Shown: positions 45,899 through 54,520, counted from the first letter of the stretch. The stretch is 64,000 nt of DNA from an uncultured Draconibacterium sp. (GCF_963676815.1 NZ_OY781365.1:1-64000); one strand, 5' to 3'. Numbers and translations are program-made. The notes: generated by a model from the letters alone, not told the origin.

Positions 45899-46282
45899 AT
45901 GATTGAAAATCAAATTACAGAAGAAATCATTGGATGTGCGATTAAAGTACACCAGAATCTGGGACCTGGGTTATTGGAATCTGCTTATCAGGAATGTCTT
46001 TTTTACGAGCTAAAGAAAGCAGGTTTAAAAGTTGAAAAAGAAAAACCTCTTCCTCTTATCTACGAAGATGTTAAGCTTGAATGCGGTTATAGACTAGACT
46101 TATTGGTTGAGGATACAATAATTGTTGAAATAAAATCGGTTGAAGCATTAAGCGATATTCATTTAGCTCAGGTTCTAACTTACTTAAAGCTAAACGATAG
46201 CAAAATTGGATTATTAATAAACTTTAATGTTCTCCAACTTGTAAAAGGACTAAAAAGAGTAATTAACAAATACAAAAAATAA
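45899..46282 (+). CDS. GxxExxY family protein
   Basis: 127 aa. Begins 'ITEEIIGCAIKVHQNLGPG', then 'LLESAYQECLFYELKKAGL' with the name-giving G-x-x-E-x-x-Y. The middle 'YRLDLLVEDTIIVEIKSVE' (D, E-x-K) has the PD-(D/E)XK nuclease-fold layout, and 'HLAQVLTYLKLNDSKIGLLI' follows. Function of the family is unknown. It sits between inverted repeats inside the his operon on the operon strand, so it is an insertion that still allows read-through. Confidence 0.92.
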   Translation: MIENQITEEIIGCAIKVHQNLGPGLLESAYQECLFYELKKAGLKVEKEKPLPLIYEDVKLECGYRLDLLVEDTIIVEIKSVEALSDIHLAQVLTYLKLNDSKIGLLINFNVLQLVKGLKRVINKYKK

Positions 46283-46331
46283 AACTCCGCGTAACTCTGG
46301 GTAGTTCTCTGCTCCCTCTGCGGTTAAAAAA
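46283..46331. repeat. Right inverted repeat of GxxExxY cassette
   Basis: Contains GTTCTCTGCTCC and CTCTGCGGTTAAAAA, the complement of the left copy at 45857-45898. Its end touches the leader of purU. Confidence 0.75.
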
Positions 46332-46332
46332 T

Positions 46333-47217
46333 ATGAAAACGATAAAAACTCTACACGAAAAAAAGGACACTGCAATACTGTTAATTCACTGTCCTGATAA
46401 ACAAGGAATTCTTGCAACAGTAACTGAATTCCTGAATAAAAACAAAGGAAATATCCTTTACCTCGATCAGCATGTCGATCGACAGGAAAAGATCTTTTAC
46501 ATGCGTGTTGAATGGGAACTGGAAAACTTCGCGATTCCTGCCGATAAAATCGGTGAGTATTTCGACACCTTGATTGGCAGTCCGCTGCAAATGAACTGGA
46601 AGATCTACTTTTCGAATGAAGTTCCGCGCATGGCACTTTTTGTATCGAAAATGCCGCACTGTTTATTCGATATTCTGGCGCGTTATACTGCCGGAGAATG
46701 GGATGTGGAAATACCGATGATTATTAGTAACCACGAAACCTTACGTCCGGTTGCCGAACGTTTTGATATTGATTTTCACTATTTCCCGATAAATAAAGAA
46801 AACAAAGAAGAACAGGAAGCCGCTGAGCTAAAACTGCTTAGAGAAAACAACATTGATTTTGTGGTTTTGGCGCGTTACATGCAGATCCTTTCGGAAGATT
46901 TTGTAAAGAACTACCCAAATAAAGTGATTAATATTCACCATTCGTTCTTACCGGCATTTGCGGGTGCAAAACCTTATCATGCAGCACATACGCGTGGAGT
47001 TAAAATTATTGGAGCAACAAGCCATTATGTAACTTCCGATCTTGATGCCGGCCCAATTATTGAACAAGACGTTACCCGTTGCAGCCACGTTGATACGGTA
47101 CAAAAACTAATTCGCAAGGGTCGCGATCTGGAAAAGATTGTCCTTTCAAAAGCTGTTTACAAACACCTTCAGCGCAAAGTTTTGGTATATAAAAACCGAA
47201 CGGTTGTGTTTAACTAA
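46333..47217 (+). CDS. purU: Formyltetrahydrofolate deformylase
   Basis: 294 aa. N-terminal ACT domain ('LLIHCPDKQGILATVTEFL', about 15-90) and C-terminal formyltransferase-like hydrolase with 'INIHHSFLPAFAGAKPY' and 'GATSHYVTSDLDAGPIIEQD' (catalytic Asn/His/Asp set). Hydrolyses 10-formyl-THF to formate and THF, balancing one-carbon units. Not a histidine enzyme; its presence here may reflect the link of histidine and purine synthesis through AICAR. Confidence 0.94.
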   Translation: MKTIKTLHEKKDTAILLIHCPDKQGILATVTEFLNKNKGNILYLDQHVDRQEKIFYMRVEWELENFAIPADKIGEYFDTLIGSPLQMNWKIYFSNEVPRMALFVSKMPHCLFDILARYTAGEWDVEIPMIISNHETLRPVAERFDIDFHYFPINKENKEEQEAAELKLLRENNIDFVVLARYMQILSEDFVKNYPNKVINIHHSFLPAFAGAKPYHAAHTRGVKIIGATSHYVTSDLDAGPIIEQDVTRCSHVDTVQKLIRKGRDLEKIVLSKAVYKHLQRKVLVYKNRTVVFN

Positions 47218-47236
47218 AAACTGTAATAAAAGAAAT

Positions 47237-47785
47237 ATGAAAAAGCTACTATCCATCCTTAGCATAACATTAATAGCCATGTCAGCATTTGCCCAATTGA
47301 GCACCATTCCGGAAAAGGAAATTCCGGCCGATTACGGTTACATTGTTAAAATTGGTCAGCACATACCCGATATTACAATGGAACTTACCGACGGCACAAA
47401 AGTGTCAACCGCCGATTTAAAAGGAAAAGTAGCCATGTTGCAATTTACGGCCAGCTGGTGTTCGGTGTGCCGCAAAGAAATGCCACACATTGAAAAAGAG
47501 ATCTGGCAAAAACATAAAAACAACGATGATTTTGCATTAATTGGTGTTGACATGGACGAGCCACTCGATAAGGTGAAAGATTTCAAAAAAACGATGGAAA
47601 TTACTTATCCGCTGGCACTTGATCCGGGTGCTGATATCTTTTACACTTTTGCCGCTAAAGGAGCCGGTGTTACCCGTAACGTTATTGTCGACAAAACAGG
47701 AAAGATTGTTTACATGACACGCCTTTTTAAAGAAGACGAATTCAATGAAATGGTGGAAGTGATCGATTTTTTGTTGAAAGAATAA
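47237..47785 (+). CDS. TlpA-like periplasmic thioredoxin-fold protein
   Basis: 182 aa from the ATG before KKLLSILSI, giving a signal peptide (1-19, ending AFAQ); the longer open frame overlaps purU and is rejected. AhpC/TSA-Redoxin core with active site 'TASWCSVCRKEMPHIEKE' (WCxxC) and the cis-Pro region near 'AAKGAGVTRNVIV'. Periplasmic thiol reductant or oxidant of the TlpA/ResA kind. An odd member of a his operon; 14 bp before hisH. Confidence 0.88.
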   Translation: MKKLLSILSITLIAMSAFAQLSTIPEKEIPADYGYIVKIGQHIPDITMELTDGTKVSTADLKGKVAMLQFTASWCSVCRKEMPHIEKEIWQKHKNNDDFALIGVDMDEPLDKVKDFKKTMEITYPLALDPGADIFYTFAAKGAGVTRNVIVDKTGKIVYMTRLFKEDEFNEMVEVIDFLLKE

Positions 47786-47799
47786 AACCCGGAATTGAA

Positions 47800-48399
47800 A
47801 TGAACATTGTAATAATAAAATACAACGCCGGAAACATTGAATCGGTAAACAATGCGCTTAACCGATTGGGTGTGAATGCGGAGATTACTGCGGATCATGA
47901 CAAGATCAGAAATGCCGATAAAGTGATCTTTCCGGGAGTTGGCGAGGCCAGCACAACAATGGCTTACCTGCGCGAAAACAAACTCGATGAACTGATCGTT
48001 TCGCTGAAACAACCGGTTTTGGGTATTTGCCTCGGATTGCAGTTGATGTGCTCGCACTCGGAAGAAAATGATACCAATTGTTTGGGTATTTTCGATGAGC
48101 AAGTAAAACGTTTTATTCCCAAACCGGGCGAAGAATATGTTACCAAAGTTCCGCACATGGGCTGGAATGCCATTAAAGACCTGAAAAGCGACCTTTTTAC
48201 GGCCGACCTGGAAAATGAGTACGTTTACTTTGTGCACTCGTATTATGCCGAAAAAAGCGAGCATACCATTGCCACCTGCGACTATATTCTTCCGTTTAGT
48301 GCTGCTTTGCACCGCGATAATTTTTATGCAACCCAATTTCACCCGGAAAAAAGCGGGATAATCGGCGCAAAAATATTAGAGAATTTTCTAAAACTCTAA
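47800..48399 (+). CDS. hisH: Imidazole glycerol phosphate synthase, glutaminase subunit
   Basis: 199 aa, class-I amidotransferase: 'IIKYNAGNIESVNNALNRLG', 'FPGVGEASTTM', nucleophile Cys in 'LGICLGLQLMC', 'FHPEKSG' with the catalytic His/Glu. Supplies ammonia to HisF. hisF, hisA and hisI, normally next, are absent from the window and must lie elsewhere. Confidence 0.95.
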   Translation: MNIVIIKYNAGNIESVNNALNRLGVNAEITADHDKIRNADKVIFPGVGEASTTMAYLRENKLDELIVSLKQPVLGICLGLQLMCSHSEENDTNCLGIFDEQVKRFIPKPGEEYVTKVPHMGWNAIKDLKSDLFTADLENEYVYFVHSYYAEKSEHTIATCDYILPFSAALHRDNFYATQFHPEKSGIIGAKILENFLKL

Positions 48400-48492
48400 G
48401 CACACTAACGTAACTTTGTACTAACAATTTTAAGTCGGAACCAACGTTCTTCAAACGAAACAAACAATAAATAAAAAGTAATCAGCAAAATC

Positions 48493-49260
48493 ATGGATAG
48501 GCTAACAATCATAAAAGTAGGCGGAAAAGTAGTTGAAGAACCTGAATCGTTAGATGCACTGCTCGATCAGTTTCGTAAAATTTCAGGAAATAAATTACTG
48601 GTTCACGGAGGTGGACGTACAGCTACTGAGATTGCAAAGCGACTGGGAATTGAAACCAAAATGGTTGATGGCCGCCGTATTACCGACGCCGACATGCTGG
48701 AAGTGGTTACCATGGTTTATGGAGGTTTGGTAAATAAAAAGATTGTTGCCGGATTGCAGGCACGAGACATGAATGCCGTTGGTCTTACCGGGGCCGACCT
48801 CGGCTTAATAAAAGCCCACAAACGCCCGATACAAGATGTTGATTACGGTTTTGTTGGTGATGTTGACGACGTAAATGCCCGCGAGCTTCGAATGCTAATT
48901 GATGAGAACGTTATTCCGGTTGTTGCACCACTAACTCACGATGCAAAAGGCCAGCTGCTAAATACCAATGCAGATACAATCGCTTCCGAGTTAGCCATCG
49001 AATTATCGAATTACTTTAAGGTTTACCTATTCTATTGTTTTGAGAAACGTGGTGTTTTACGCGATCCAAACGATGAAGCGTCGGTGATTTACGACCTGAA
49101 CTATAAATTATTCGATGAATACAAAACCGATGGTACGATAAGTGAAGGAATGATTCCGAAGCTCGATAATGGTTTCCGCGCAAAAGCAAAAGGCGTGCAG
49201 GAAATCCTGATCACCAATCCCGAAAATATTGCAACAGGGCGCGGTACACGGCTTACCTGA
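48493..49260 (+). CDS. argB: Acetylglutamate (or succinylglutamate) kinase
   Basis: 255 aa amino-acid kinase: 'IKVGGKVVEEPESLDALLD', 'LVHGGGRTATEIAKRLGI', 'LTGADLGLIKAHKRP', 'NTNADTIASELAI'. Second step of arginine synthesis. In Bacteroides the pathway runs on N-succinyl intermediates, so the true substrate here may be N-succinylglutamate. Stands 93 bp after hisH; other arg genes are not in the window. Confidence 0.93.
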   Translation: MDRLTIIKVGGKVVEEPESLDALLDQFRKISGNKLLVHGGGRTATEIAKRLGIETKMVDGRRITDADMLEVVTMVYGGLVNKKIVAGLQARDMNAVGLTGADLGLIKAHKRPIQDVDYGFVGDVDDVNARELRMLIDENVIPVVAPLTHDAKGQLLNTNADTIASELAIELSNYFKVYLFYCFEKRGVLRDPNDEASVIYDLNYKLFDEYKTDGTISEGMIPKLDNGFRAKAKGVQEILITNPENIATGRGTRLT

Positions 49261-49566
49261 TAAAATATACATCTATCTCCCCCTTTTTCACTCGTTTTTC
49301 TCAAATTCTACTTGTACTTATATTGACATATAAGTAATTCCGACCTGCTGGAAAACAGAAAAGTCTTGCTCTGTTTTTCGATAACATCTTCATTTATTCC
49401 CAATTTTTATAACTAATTTTCACATTGGTTCATATAAAATAAGTAGTAATCTACACTTTTAAATATTGAAATATTTTACTATGTTGAGGTTCAAAATAGA
49501 TTTGTGCTAAATATTATGAGACTAGAAACCTGACAACTATAATTAACTAAATACCAAAACTTTAAA
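49261..49566. promoter_or_regulatory. 306-bp regulatory region upstream of fnr-like gene
   Basis: No gene. Holds an inverted repeat ACTTATAT-TGAC-ATATAAGT (49316-49335) and a TAGATTTG (49497-49504) -7-like element about 62 bp before the ATG; no good -33 partner was found. The length suggests regulated expression. Confidence 0.5.
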
Positions 49567-50298
49567 ATGGCGCATAACAGTACCGAAAATTGTAACAACA
49601 GGAGTAAGCTTCATGGAGGAGGTTGCAAATCGTGTATCGAACAACAAAAAAACAACATTTTTTCACCACTAAGCAAAGACGAAATTGACCTTCTGGTTGA
49701 TAAAAAACGACAAATTGTATATAATGTTGGCGAAACAATTACCAAACAAAATACGGCATCAACTTCTGTAATTTGTATTAACGAAGGACTGGCTAAGTTT
49801 TATGTTGAAAGTGCCAACGGTAAGAATGTTATTGTACGCATTGCCAAAGCCGGCGACTTTATTAGTGGTGGCGGGTTGTTTAATGGTAATTTTCAGCATT
49901 TTAGTGTATCGGCAATTACCAAGGTAAAGTGTTGTATGATTGATTCGGCCAATCTTACAAGCATTTTTGGTAAAAACAACGAATTTGCTGTTAAATTACT
50001 TCGCAACCATACCAAACAAAACAACTATTTGCTAAAAAAACTGGTCGACCACACTCAGAAATATATGCCCGGCAGAGTGGCCGACACATTACTGTATTTG
50101 AAGAACGAAATTTTCAACTCCGACAGCTTCTCGGTACCTCTTACGAGGCAGGAATTGGCCGAAATGTCAAACATGACAAAAGAAAGCTTTGTAAGGATAC
50201 TTCACCAATTTAAAGACTCAAAGTACATCGATACCAAGGGTAATACAATCAGTATATTAGACGAAAGTTCATTAGTTTCGATTAGCGAAAACGGATAA
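49567..50298 (+). CDS. FNR-type regulator with possible Fe-S cluster
   Basis: 243 aa. N-terminal cysteines at 9, 20 and 23 ('ENC', 'GGGCKSC') and a further pair at 122-123 ('VKCCMIDS'); E. coli FNR uses Cys20, 23, 29 and 122 for its oxygen-labile 4Fe-4S cluster, so a similar cluster is plausible. Cyclic-nucleotide-type beta-roll (about 35-135), dimer helix, and winged-helix DNA-binding domain with 'LTRQELAEMSNMTKESFVRI' (about 185-220). A perfect FNR box overlaps its stop codon and precedes the cytochrome genes, so it probably activates them when oxygen is low. Confidence 0.87.
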   Translation: MAHNSTENCNNRSKLHGGGCKSCIEQQKNNIFSPLSKDEIDLLVDKKRQIVYNVGETITKQNTASTSVICINEGLAKFYVESANGKNVIVRIAKAGDFISGGGLFNGNFQHFSVSAITKVKCCMIDSANLTSIFGKNNEFAVKLLRNHTKQNNYLLKKLVDHTQKYMPGRVADTLLYLKNEIFNSDSFSVPLTRQELAEMSNMTKESFVRILHQFKDSKYIDTKGNTISILDESSLVSISENG

Positions 50299-50312
50299 TT
50301 GATATATATCAA
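50299..50312. promoter_or_regulatory. FNR box upstream of cytochrome island
   Basis: TTGATATATATCAA, a perfect match to the FNR consensus TTGAT-N4-ATCAA, starting right after the fnr-like stop codon and 132 bp before the hexahaem gene. A weaker related sequence, TTGTCAATTATCAA, follows at 50321-50334. TACTTTTA at 50390-50397 is the nearest -7-like element. Confidence 0.75.
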
Positions 50313-50443
50313 TATTGGAATTGTCAATTATCAATTTCCTTATTTAGTTATATCATTTCGCCCCCTATATTTTATAATAGTTATCCTACTACTTTTATCG
50401 CATTAACAGGAATTACAAATATTATTACCTAATATACTACGTT

Positions 50444-51496
50444 ATGAACTACAAATCTATCTCAAAATTATTCATGCTAGGCTTTATCCTGGCATTCATG
50501 TTTTCTTCATGTACAAAAGAAGGGCCTATGGGACCTGCTGGTGCTGACGGTGCTGATGGAACCGATGGAACTGATGGTGTTGATGGACAAGTTACTTGTT
50601 TAGTATGCCACTCAGGAACTAATATGGAAGCTAAGCAAGGACAGTTCTGGATGTCTGCACACGCTGTGGGCGCTATTGCTGTTGATTATGCTGGCGGACG
50701 TGCATCATGTGCACAATGCCACTCTCACGAGGGTTTTGTTCAGTATGCAACCTTAGGTGAAGTTCTTGGGGATATTACAAACCCTTCACCATGGGAATGT
50801 AATACATGTCATGGTCTTCACGAAACATTCGAATCAAACGATTATGCATTACGTTTACATGATCCAATTAATCCTATTTTTGACAATACGGTAACTATGG
50901 ATTTAGGTGGAAACAGCAACTTATGTGCAAATTGTCACCAGTCTAGAAGAGCAGAACCCGGTTATGGATTAGAAGAATTACCAGATTCGTTTAGAATTAC
51001 AAGTACACACTACGGACCACACCATGGAGCGCAAGCTAACGTTGTAGCAGGTATGGGAATGGCTGAAATTCCAGGATCTATAGCTTATCCAGAGGCTGGA
51101 AGCAGCTACCACATGCAAGCTTCATGTACTGGATGTCATATGGCAGAATTTGGTAACGACCAGGGTGGGCACTCATTCAATCCAAGTTTGAACGCATGTA
51201 ATACTTGTCATGGTGTTGAAGAAGAGAACTTTGACCACGGCGCTACTCAAACTGAAGTTGAAGAATTATTAGTTGAACTGAGAGACAAACTCATTGATTT
51301 GGGTGTTGTTGAAGGAAACGATGATGATGGTTATCATCCACACGTTGGAACTTATCCACTTGTTCAGGTTCAAGCATTCTTTAACTGGATTGGTCTAGAG
51401 GAAGATCGCAGTATGGGAGCACACAATCCACCATACGTAAAAGCACTTCTTCACAACTCTATCGAAGCTCTCGAAGGAGAAACTGCAAGTCATTAA
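50444..51496 (+). CDS. Hexahaem lipoprotein cytochrome with collagen-like linker
   Basis: 350 aa. Lipoprotein signal 'LAFMFSSC' (Cys23), then eight Gly-X-Y triplets (residues 27-50, GPMGPAGADGADG...), then six CxxCH haem sites (CLVCH, CAQCH, CNTCH, CANCH, CTGCH, CNTCH) and a haem-free C-terminal helical stretch (about 275-350). The collagen-like arm could hold the haem domain away from the membrane. Likely outer-membrane-anchored electron carrier or reductase; orientation unknown. First gene after the FNR box; followed by a terminator that may lower expression of the next genes. Confidence 0.85.
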   Translation: MNYKSISKLFMLGFILAFMFSSCTKEGPMGPAGADGADGTDGTDGVDGQVTCLVCHSGTNMEAKQGQFWMSAHAVGAIAVDYAGGRASCAQCHSHEGFVQYATLGEVLGDITNPSPWECNTCHGLHETFESNDYALRLHDPINPIFDNTVTMDLGGNSNLCANCHQSRRAEPGYGLEELPDSFRITSTHYGPHHGAQANVVAGMGMAEIPGSIAYPEAGSSYHMQASCTGCHMAEFGNDQGGHSFNPSLNACNTCHGVEEENFDHGATQTEVEELLVELRDKLIDLGVVEGNDDDGYHPHVGTYPLVQVQAFFNWIGLEEDRSMGAHNPPYVKALLHNSIEALEGETASH

Positions 51497-51517
51497 TCAT
51501 TAGAAATAGAGTGAAAA

Positions 51518-51543
51518 GACTTCTCTTGAGAAGTCTTTTTTTT
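51518..51543 (+). terminator. Terminator after hexahaem gene
   Basis: AGACTTCTC-TT-GAGAAGTCT perfect hairpin (51518-51537) with a run of eight or more T, 22 bp after the stop. Confidence 0.88.
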
Positions 51544-51560
51544 CACGAAACTTGAATATT

Positions 51561-51935
51561 ATGAAAGCACTAAAAATTATATTATCAATATTTTTTATCG
51601 GATTGATTTTTGGTGGTTGTTCGTACAATTGGATTGTTGAAGAAGAAGTAATAGATCCTACTGATCCCGATGCTCCTGCAGTATCGTTTTCAGCTGAGAT
51701 TACTCCTATCTTCTCTAAATGTACATCATGCCATACCACCGGCAACCAAATGCCAGATCTTACACCTGCAAATGCGTATTCTTCGCTTAACAGCAGCCGT
51801 TATATCAATACTTCTGATCCTGCATCAAGTTTGATTTACACAAAACCAAGCCCATCGGGAAGTCATGTGAAGTATTCTGAAGCTGAGGCTGCTTTGGTGC
51901 TTACCTGGATAACGCAAGGAGCTCAAAACAATTAA
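51561..51935 (+). CDS. Monohaem cytochrome c lipoprotein
   Basis: 124 aa from the ATG at 51561 (MKALKIILSIFFIGLIFGGC, lipid Cys at 20); a TTG nine bases upstream is less likely. One CTSCH site about residue 55 and 'SFSAEITPIFSKCTSCH', 'LVLTWITQGAQNN', a pattern of small cytochrome c domains in which the last helix caps the haem. Between the hexahaem lipoprotein and the DUF5777 barrel, 16 bp before the latter. Confidence 0.85.
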   Translation: MKALKIILSIFFIGLIFGGCSYNWIVEEEVIDPTDPDAPAVSFSAEITPIFSKCTSCHTTGNQMPDLTPANAYSSLNSSRYINTSDPASSLIYTKPSPSGSHVKYSEAEAALVLTWITQGAQNN

Positions 51936-51951
51936 AAAACCTAAACTGATA

Positions 51952-52848
51952 ATGATGAAAAAATATATATTGATTCTGATTATTTTAGGAGTAACTTTTT
52001 CCAACTCGTTTGCACAGGAAGAGGAAGCAGATCCGGTATACGCCTTTAACAGCGGCATACTGATTGATGCGCAAACATCTTTTATTCCTGACGCAAGAAC
52101 TTTGGAATTTGTTATTCAACACAAATTTGGTTCTCTGGAAAACGGAAAATCAGATTTGTGGGGAATTTATGCTCCGGGTTCTAATGTACGTTTAGGACTA
52201 AATTATGTGCCACTCAAAAACTTTCAGATTGGCGCAGGTATCACCAAAAAATTTATGTACACTGATTTTAATGCAAAGTGGAAAGTACTTCAGCAAAAAA
52301 CCAGTGGAATGCCGGTTTCGTTTACTTTATTTGGTAATGTAGCTGTTGATGGCAGAAATGCAGAATCGATTGGTACAGGACGAACCGTAGATACAAAAGG
52401 GCAAACCATGCCTAATTACATTGATTTGAATGACCGACTCTCTTATTTCTCGCAAGCTATGATTACCCGTAAATTTTGCGAAGGCTTTACTTTACAAGCC
52501 GGTGCAAGTTTTACACATTACAATATGGCTGCATGGGATTACAACCACGATGTTGTGGGAGTGCACGTAAGTGGTAAAGTAAAATTCTCTCCACAGGGAT
52601 CTTTTATTTTCAATTACGACAAACCGCTTAAGATTAAAGATATTACCGAGCAACATACATGGGATACACACGCGAAAGAAAACCTGTCGGTGGGTGTTGA
52701 ATTTTTCACATTCACTCACGCATTCCAAATATATGTTGGAACTGCACAGGGAATACTTCCGCAAGATATGATGATGTATAACCAACAAGACTGGACTAAT
52801 AAAGGTTTGGCAATTGGTTTTACCATCACCCGTATCTGGATGTTCTAA
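51952..52848 (+). CDS. DUF5777-type outer-membrane beta-barrel protein
   Basis: 298 aa, signal peptide 1-21 (ending NSFAQ). Antiparallel strands rich in aromatic girdle residues ('LEFVIQHKFGSLENGKSDLW', 'NVRLGLNYVPLKNFQIGAGI'), ending 'GFTITRIWMF' with terminal Phe. Members of this family accompany cytochrome c or YceI genes in Bacteroidetes. Here it may form the barrel through which the neighbouring lipoprotein cytochromes pass electrons, in the manner of MtrB-type conduits; this is inference. Confidence 0.82.
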   Translation: MMKKYILILIILGVTFSNSFAQEEEADPVYAFNSGILIDAQTSFIPDARTLEFVIQHKFGSLENGKSDLWGIYAPGSNVRLGLNYVPLKNFQIGAGITKKFMYTDFNAKWKVLQQKTSGMPVSFTLFGNVAVDGRNAESIGTGRTVDTKGQTMPNYIDLNDRLSYFSQAMITRKFCEGFTLQAGASFTHYNMAAWDYNHDVVGVHVSGKVKFSPQGSFIFNYDKPLKIKDITEQHTWDTHAKENLSVGVEFFTFTHAFQIYVGTAQGILPQDMMMYNQQDWTNKGLAIGFTITRIWMF

Positions 52849-52874
52849 ACGGTTAATAAAACTATACAATGAGG

Positions 52875-52909
52875 ATGGTAATATCAGTAAAACCGATATT
52901 ACCATTTTT
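52875..52909 (+). terminator. Terminator after DUF5777 gene
   Basis: ATGGTAATATC / GATATTACCAT perfect 11-bp stem, nine-base loop, then TTTT. Separates the outer-membrane module from the inner-membrane module. Confidence 0.8.
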
Positions 52910-52961
52910 CATTCAACAAAAGTGTTGCTAAATTTTGAGACTTATATATACCGATTAATCC

Positions 52962-53900
52962 ATGAAATATTTCATATCATTACAAATCCTGTTGTTCCTG
53001 GCTATCTCTTTTCACAGTTCCGGACAATTTTACGATGATCCAAAAAGTCACGATTGTTTGCAGTGTCACTCCCAGCAAACCTATTCATTTCATAACGATA
53101 TGATGGATACTGAGGAGAAACGACTGATGAATCCGTACCTGATAATCGATACCTTGCGATTACGTGCCGGTGTTCATCAAAATTTCGACTGTACCGATTG
53201 TCACTCGTTTGATTACATGACTTATCCGCATGTGGCCTCGTTAAAACTTGAGCCAATGATGACATGTCTGGATTGCCATGCCGGCGATGAGTCGTTTGCA
53301 AAGTACGAGTTTGAAAAGATAGACGAAGAAGTTAAAAAGAGCGTACACTATCAAAATTTTGGAGATAATTTCACCTGTTCGAAATGTCACGATCAGCACT
53401 ATTACTCAACAACAGCGCGAACTAGCAGCAGTGTTGTTGAAATTGTTGAAATCAGTAACGCGATGTGTTTAACGTGCCATAACGATATGAAAAGATTAAG
53501 TTTGGTTTCTGAGAATCAAATAGCAGCAGTTGTTGATATTCACGATTGGCTACCTAACCAGGAGCTCCATTTCAAACATGTACGTTGTATCGAGTGTCAT
53601 ACAGCCGTTGAAGACGACTTAATGGTTTCGCACAATATTCTTTCTAGAGATCAGGCGGTGCGCCGTTGCGCCGAATGTCACTCTGCTAATTCATTGCTAA
53701 AAGCATCGTTATACAAATACCAAAATCTGCAGGAAAGAGCCGAAGACGGAAGTGCACTAGGAATGCTCTCGAATGAAAATTACGTGATTGGATCGCACCA
53801 AATTCCAATTTTGAAAACAATAAGTTTGATCATCTTTTTTGCAGCATTTGCAGGAATTATCATCCACGTAATATTTAGAATTATCATCAAAAAGAAATAA
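52962..53900 (+). CDS. Heptahaem cytochrome c, membrane-anchored
   Basis: 312 aa. Signal peptide (1-22), seven CxxCH sites (CLQCH, CTDCH, CLDCH, CSKCH, CLTCH, CIECH, CAECH) and one C-terminal transmembrane helix ('ILKTISLIIFFAAFAGIIIH') with a KKK cytoplasmic end. So the haem domain is periplasmic and tethered to the inner membrane. Two bp before the cytochrome b gene; together they look like a quinol:cytochrome c oxidoreductase split over two genes, similar in plan to the CbcBA or CbcL cytochromes of Geobacter. Confidence 0.88.
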   Translation: MKYFISLQILLFLAISFHSSGQFYDDPKSHDCLQCHSQQTYSFHNDMMDTEEKRLMNPYLIIDTLRLRAGVHQNFDCTDCHSFDYMTYPHVASLKLEPMMTCLDCHAGDESFAKYEFEKIDEEVKKSVHYQNFGDNFTCSKCHDQHYYSTTARTSSSVVEIVEISNAMCLTCHNDMKRLSLVSENQIAAVVDIHDWLPNQELHFKHVRCIECHTAVEDDLMVSHNILSRDQAVRRCAECHSANSLLKASLYKYQNLQERAEDGSALGMLSNENYVIGSHQIPILKTISLIIFFAAFAGIIIHVIFRIIIKKK

Positions 53901-53902
53901 CA

Positions 53903-54520
53903 ATGAGCTCAGAGAACAAAATATATTTTTACCCGCTTTGGTTACGCATTTGGCACGGTATAAATGCCTTGGGTATTATTCTTCTTATCATTACAGGAAT
54001 AAGCATGAATTCTGGTTTTGAGGATTCAATTATAAGCTTTAAACTGATTATTACGGTACACAACTATGCCGGAGTAATTATTACTTTAAACTACCTGTTA
54101 TTCTTAATAGGTAACATGGTAACCTCAAATAAGAAGTTTTACATTGTTAAGCCCAGGAACTTTTTGAAACGCCCGATGAAACAGGCTTACTACTACGCCT
54201 GGGGAATGTTTCACGGGATGAAAGCCCCTTACCCACTTTCGGAAAAACGAAAATTCAATCCGCTGCAAAAATATACATACATAGCCGTTATGTACCTAAT
54301 TGTTCCTTTGGTAATTATTTCGGGTGTCGGATTAATGTTTCCCGAGCTGATATTTAATAAAATTTATAATGTTAGTGGTGTACTAATTACAGCAGTAACC
54401 CACTCAGCTATGGGATTTTTTATTTCAATCTTTCTGATCATCCATCTTTATATTGCATCAATTGGTAAATCACCTATCGAGAACTTCAGAAGTATTATTA
54501 ATGGATGGCACCACGTTTAA
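53903..54520 (+). CDS. Cytochrome b (b561/HydC type), 1
   Basis: 205 aa, four transmembrane helices (about 15-35, 50-70, 125-148, 165-190). His residues in 'LRIWHGINALG', 'ITVHNYAGVII', 'AVTHSAMGFF' and 'LIIHLYIAS' match the two b-haem ligands of Ni/Fe-hydrogenase/FdnI-type cytochrome b. Expected to oxidise menaquinol and pass electrons to the heptahaem protein upstream. Confidence 0.9.
   Translation: MSSENKIYFYPLWLRIWHGINALGIILLIITGISMNSGFEDSIISFKLIITVHNYAGVIITLNYLLFLIGNMVTSNKKFYIVKPRNFLKRPMKQAYYYAWGMFHGMKAPYPLSEKRKFNPLQKYTYIAVMYLIVPLVIISGVGLMFPELIFNKIYNVSGVLITAVTHSAMGFFISIFLIIHLYIASIGKSPIENFRSIINGWHHV

Noticed and set aside
47138..47236. 33-codon extension of the TlpA-like gene
   Set aside because: Overlaps purU in another frame and would bury the signal peptide.
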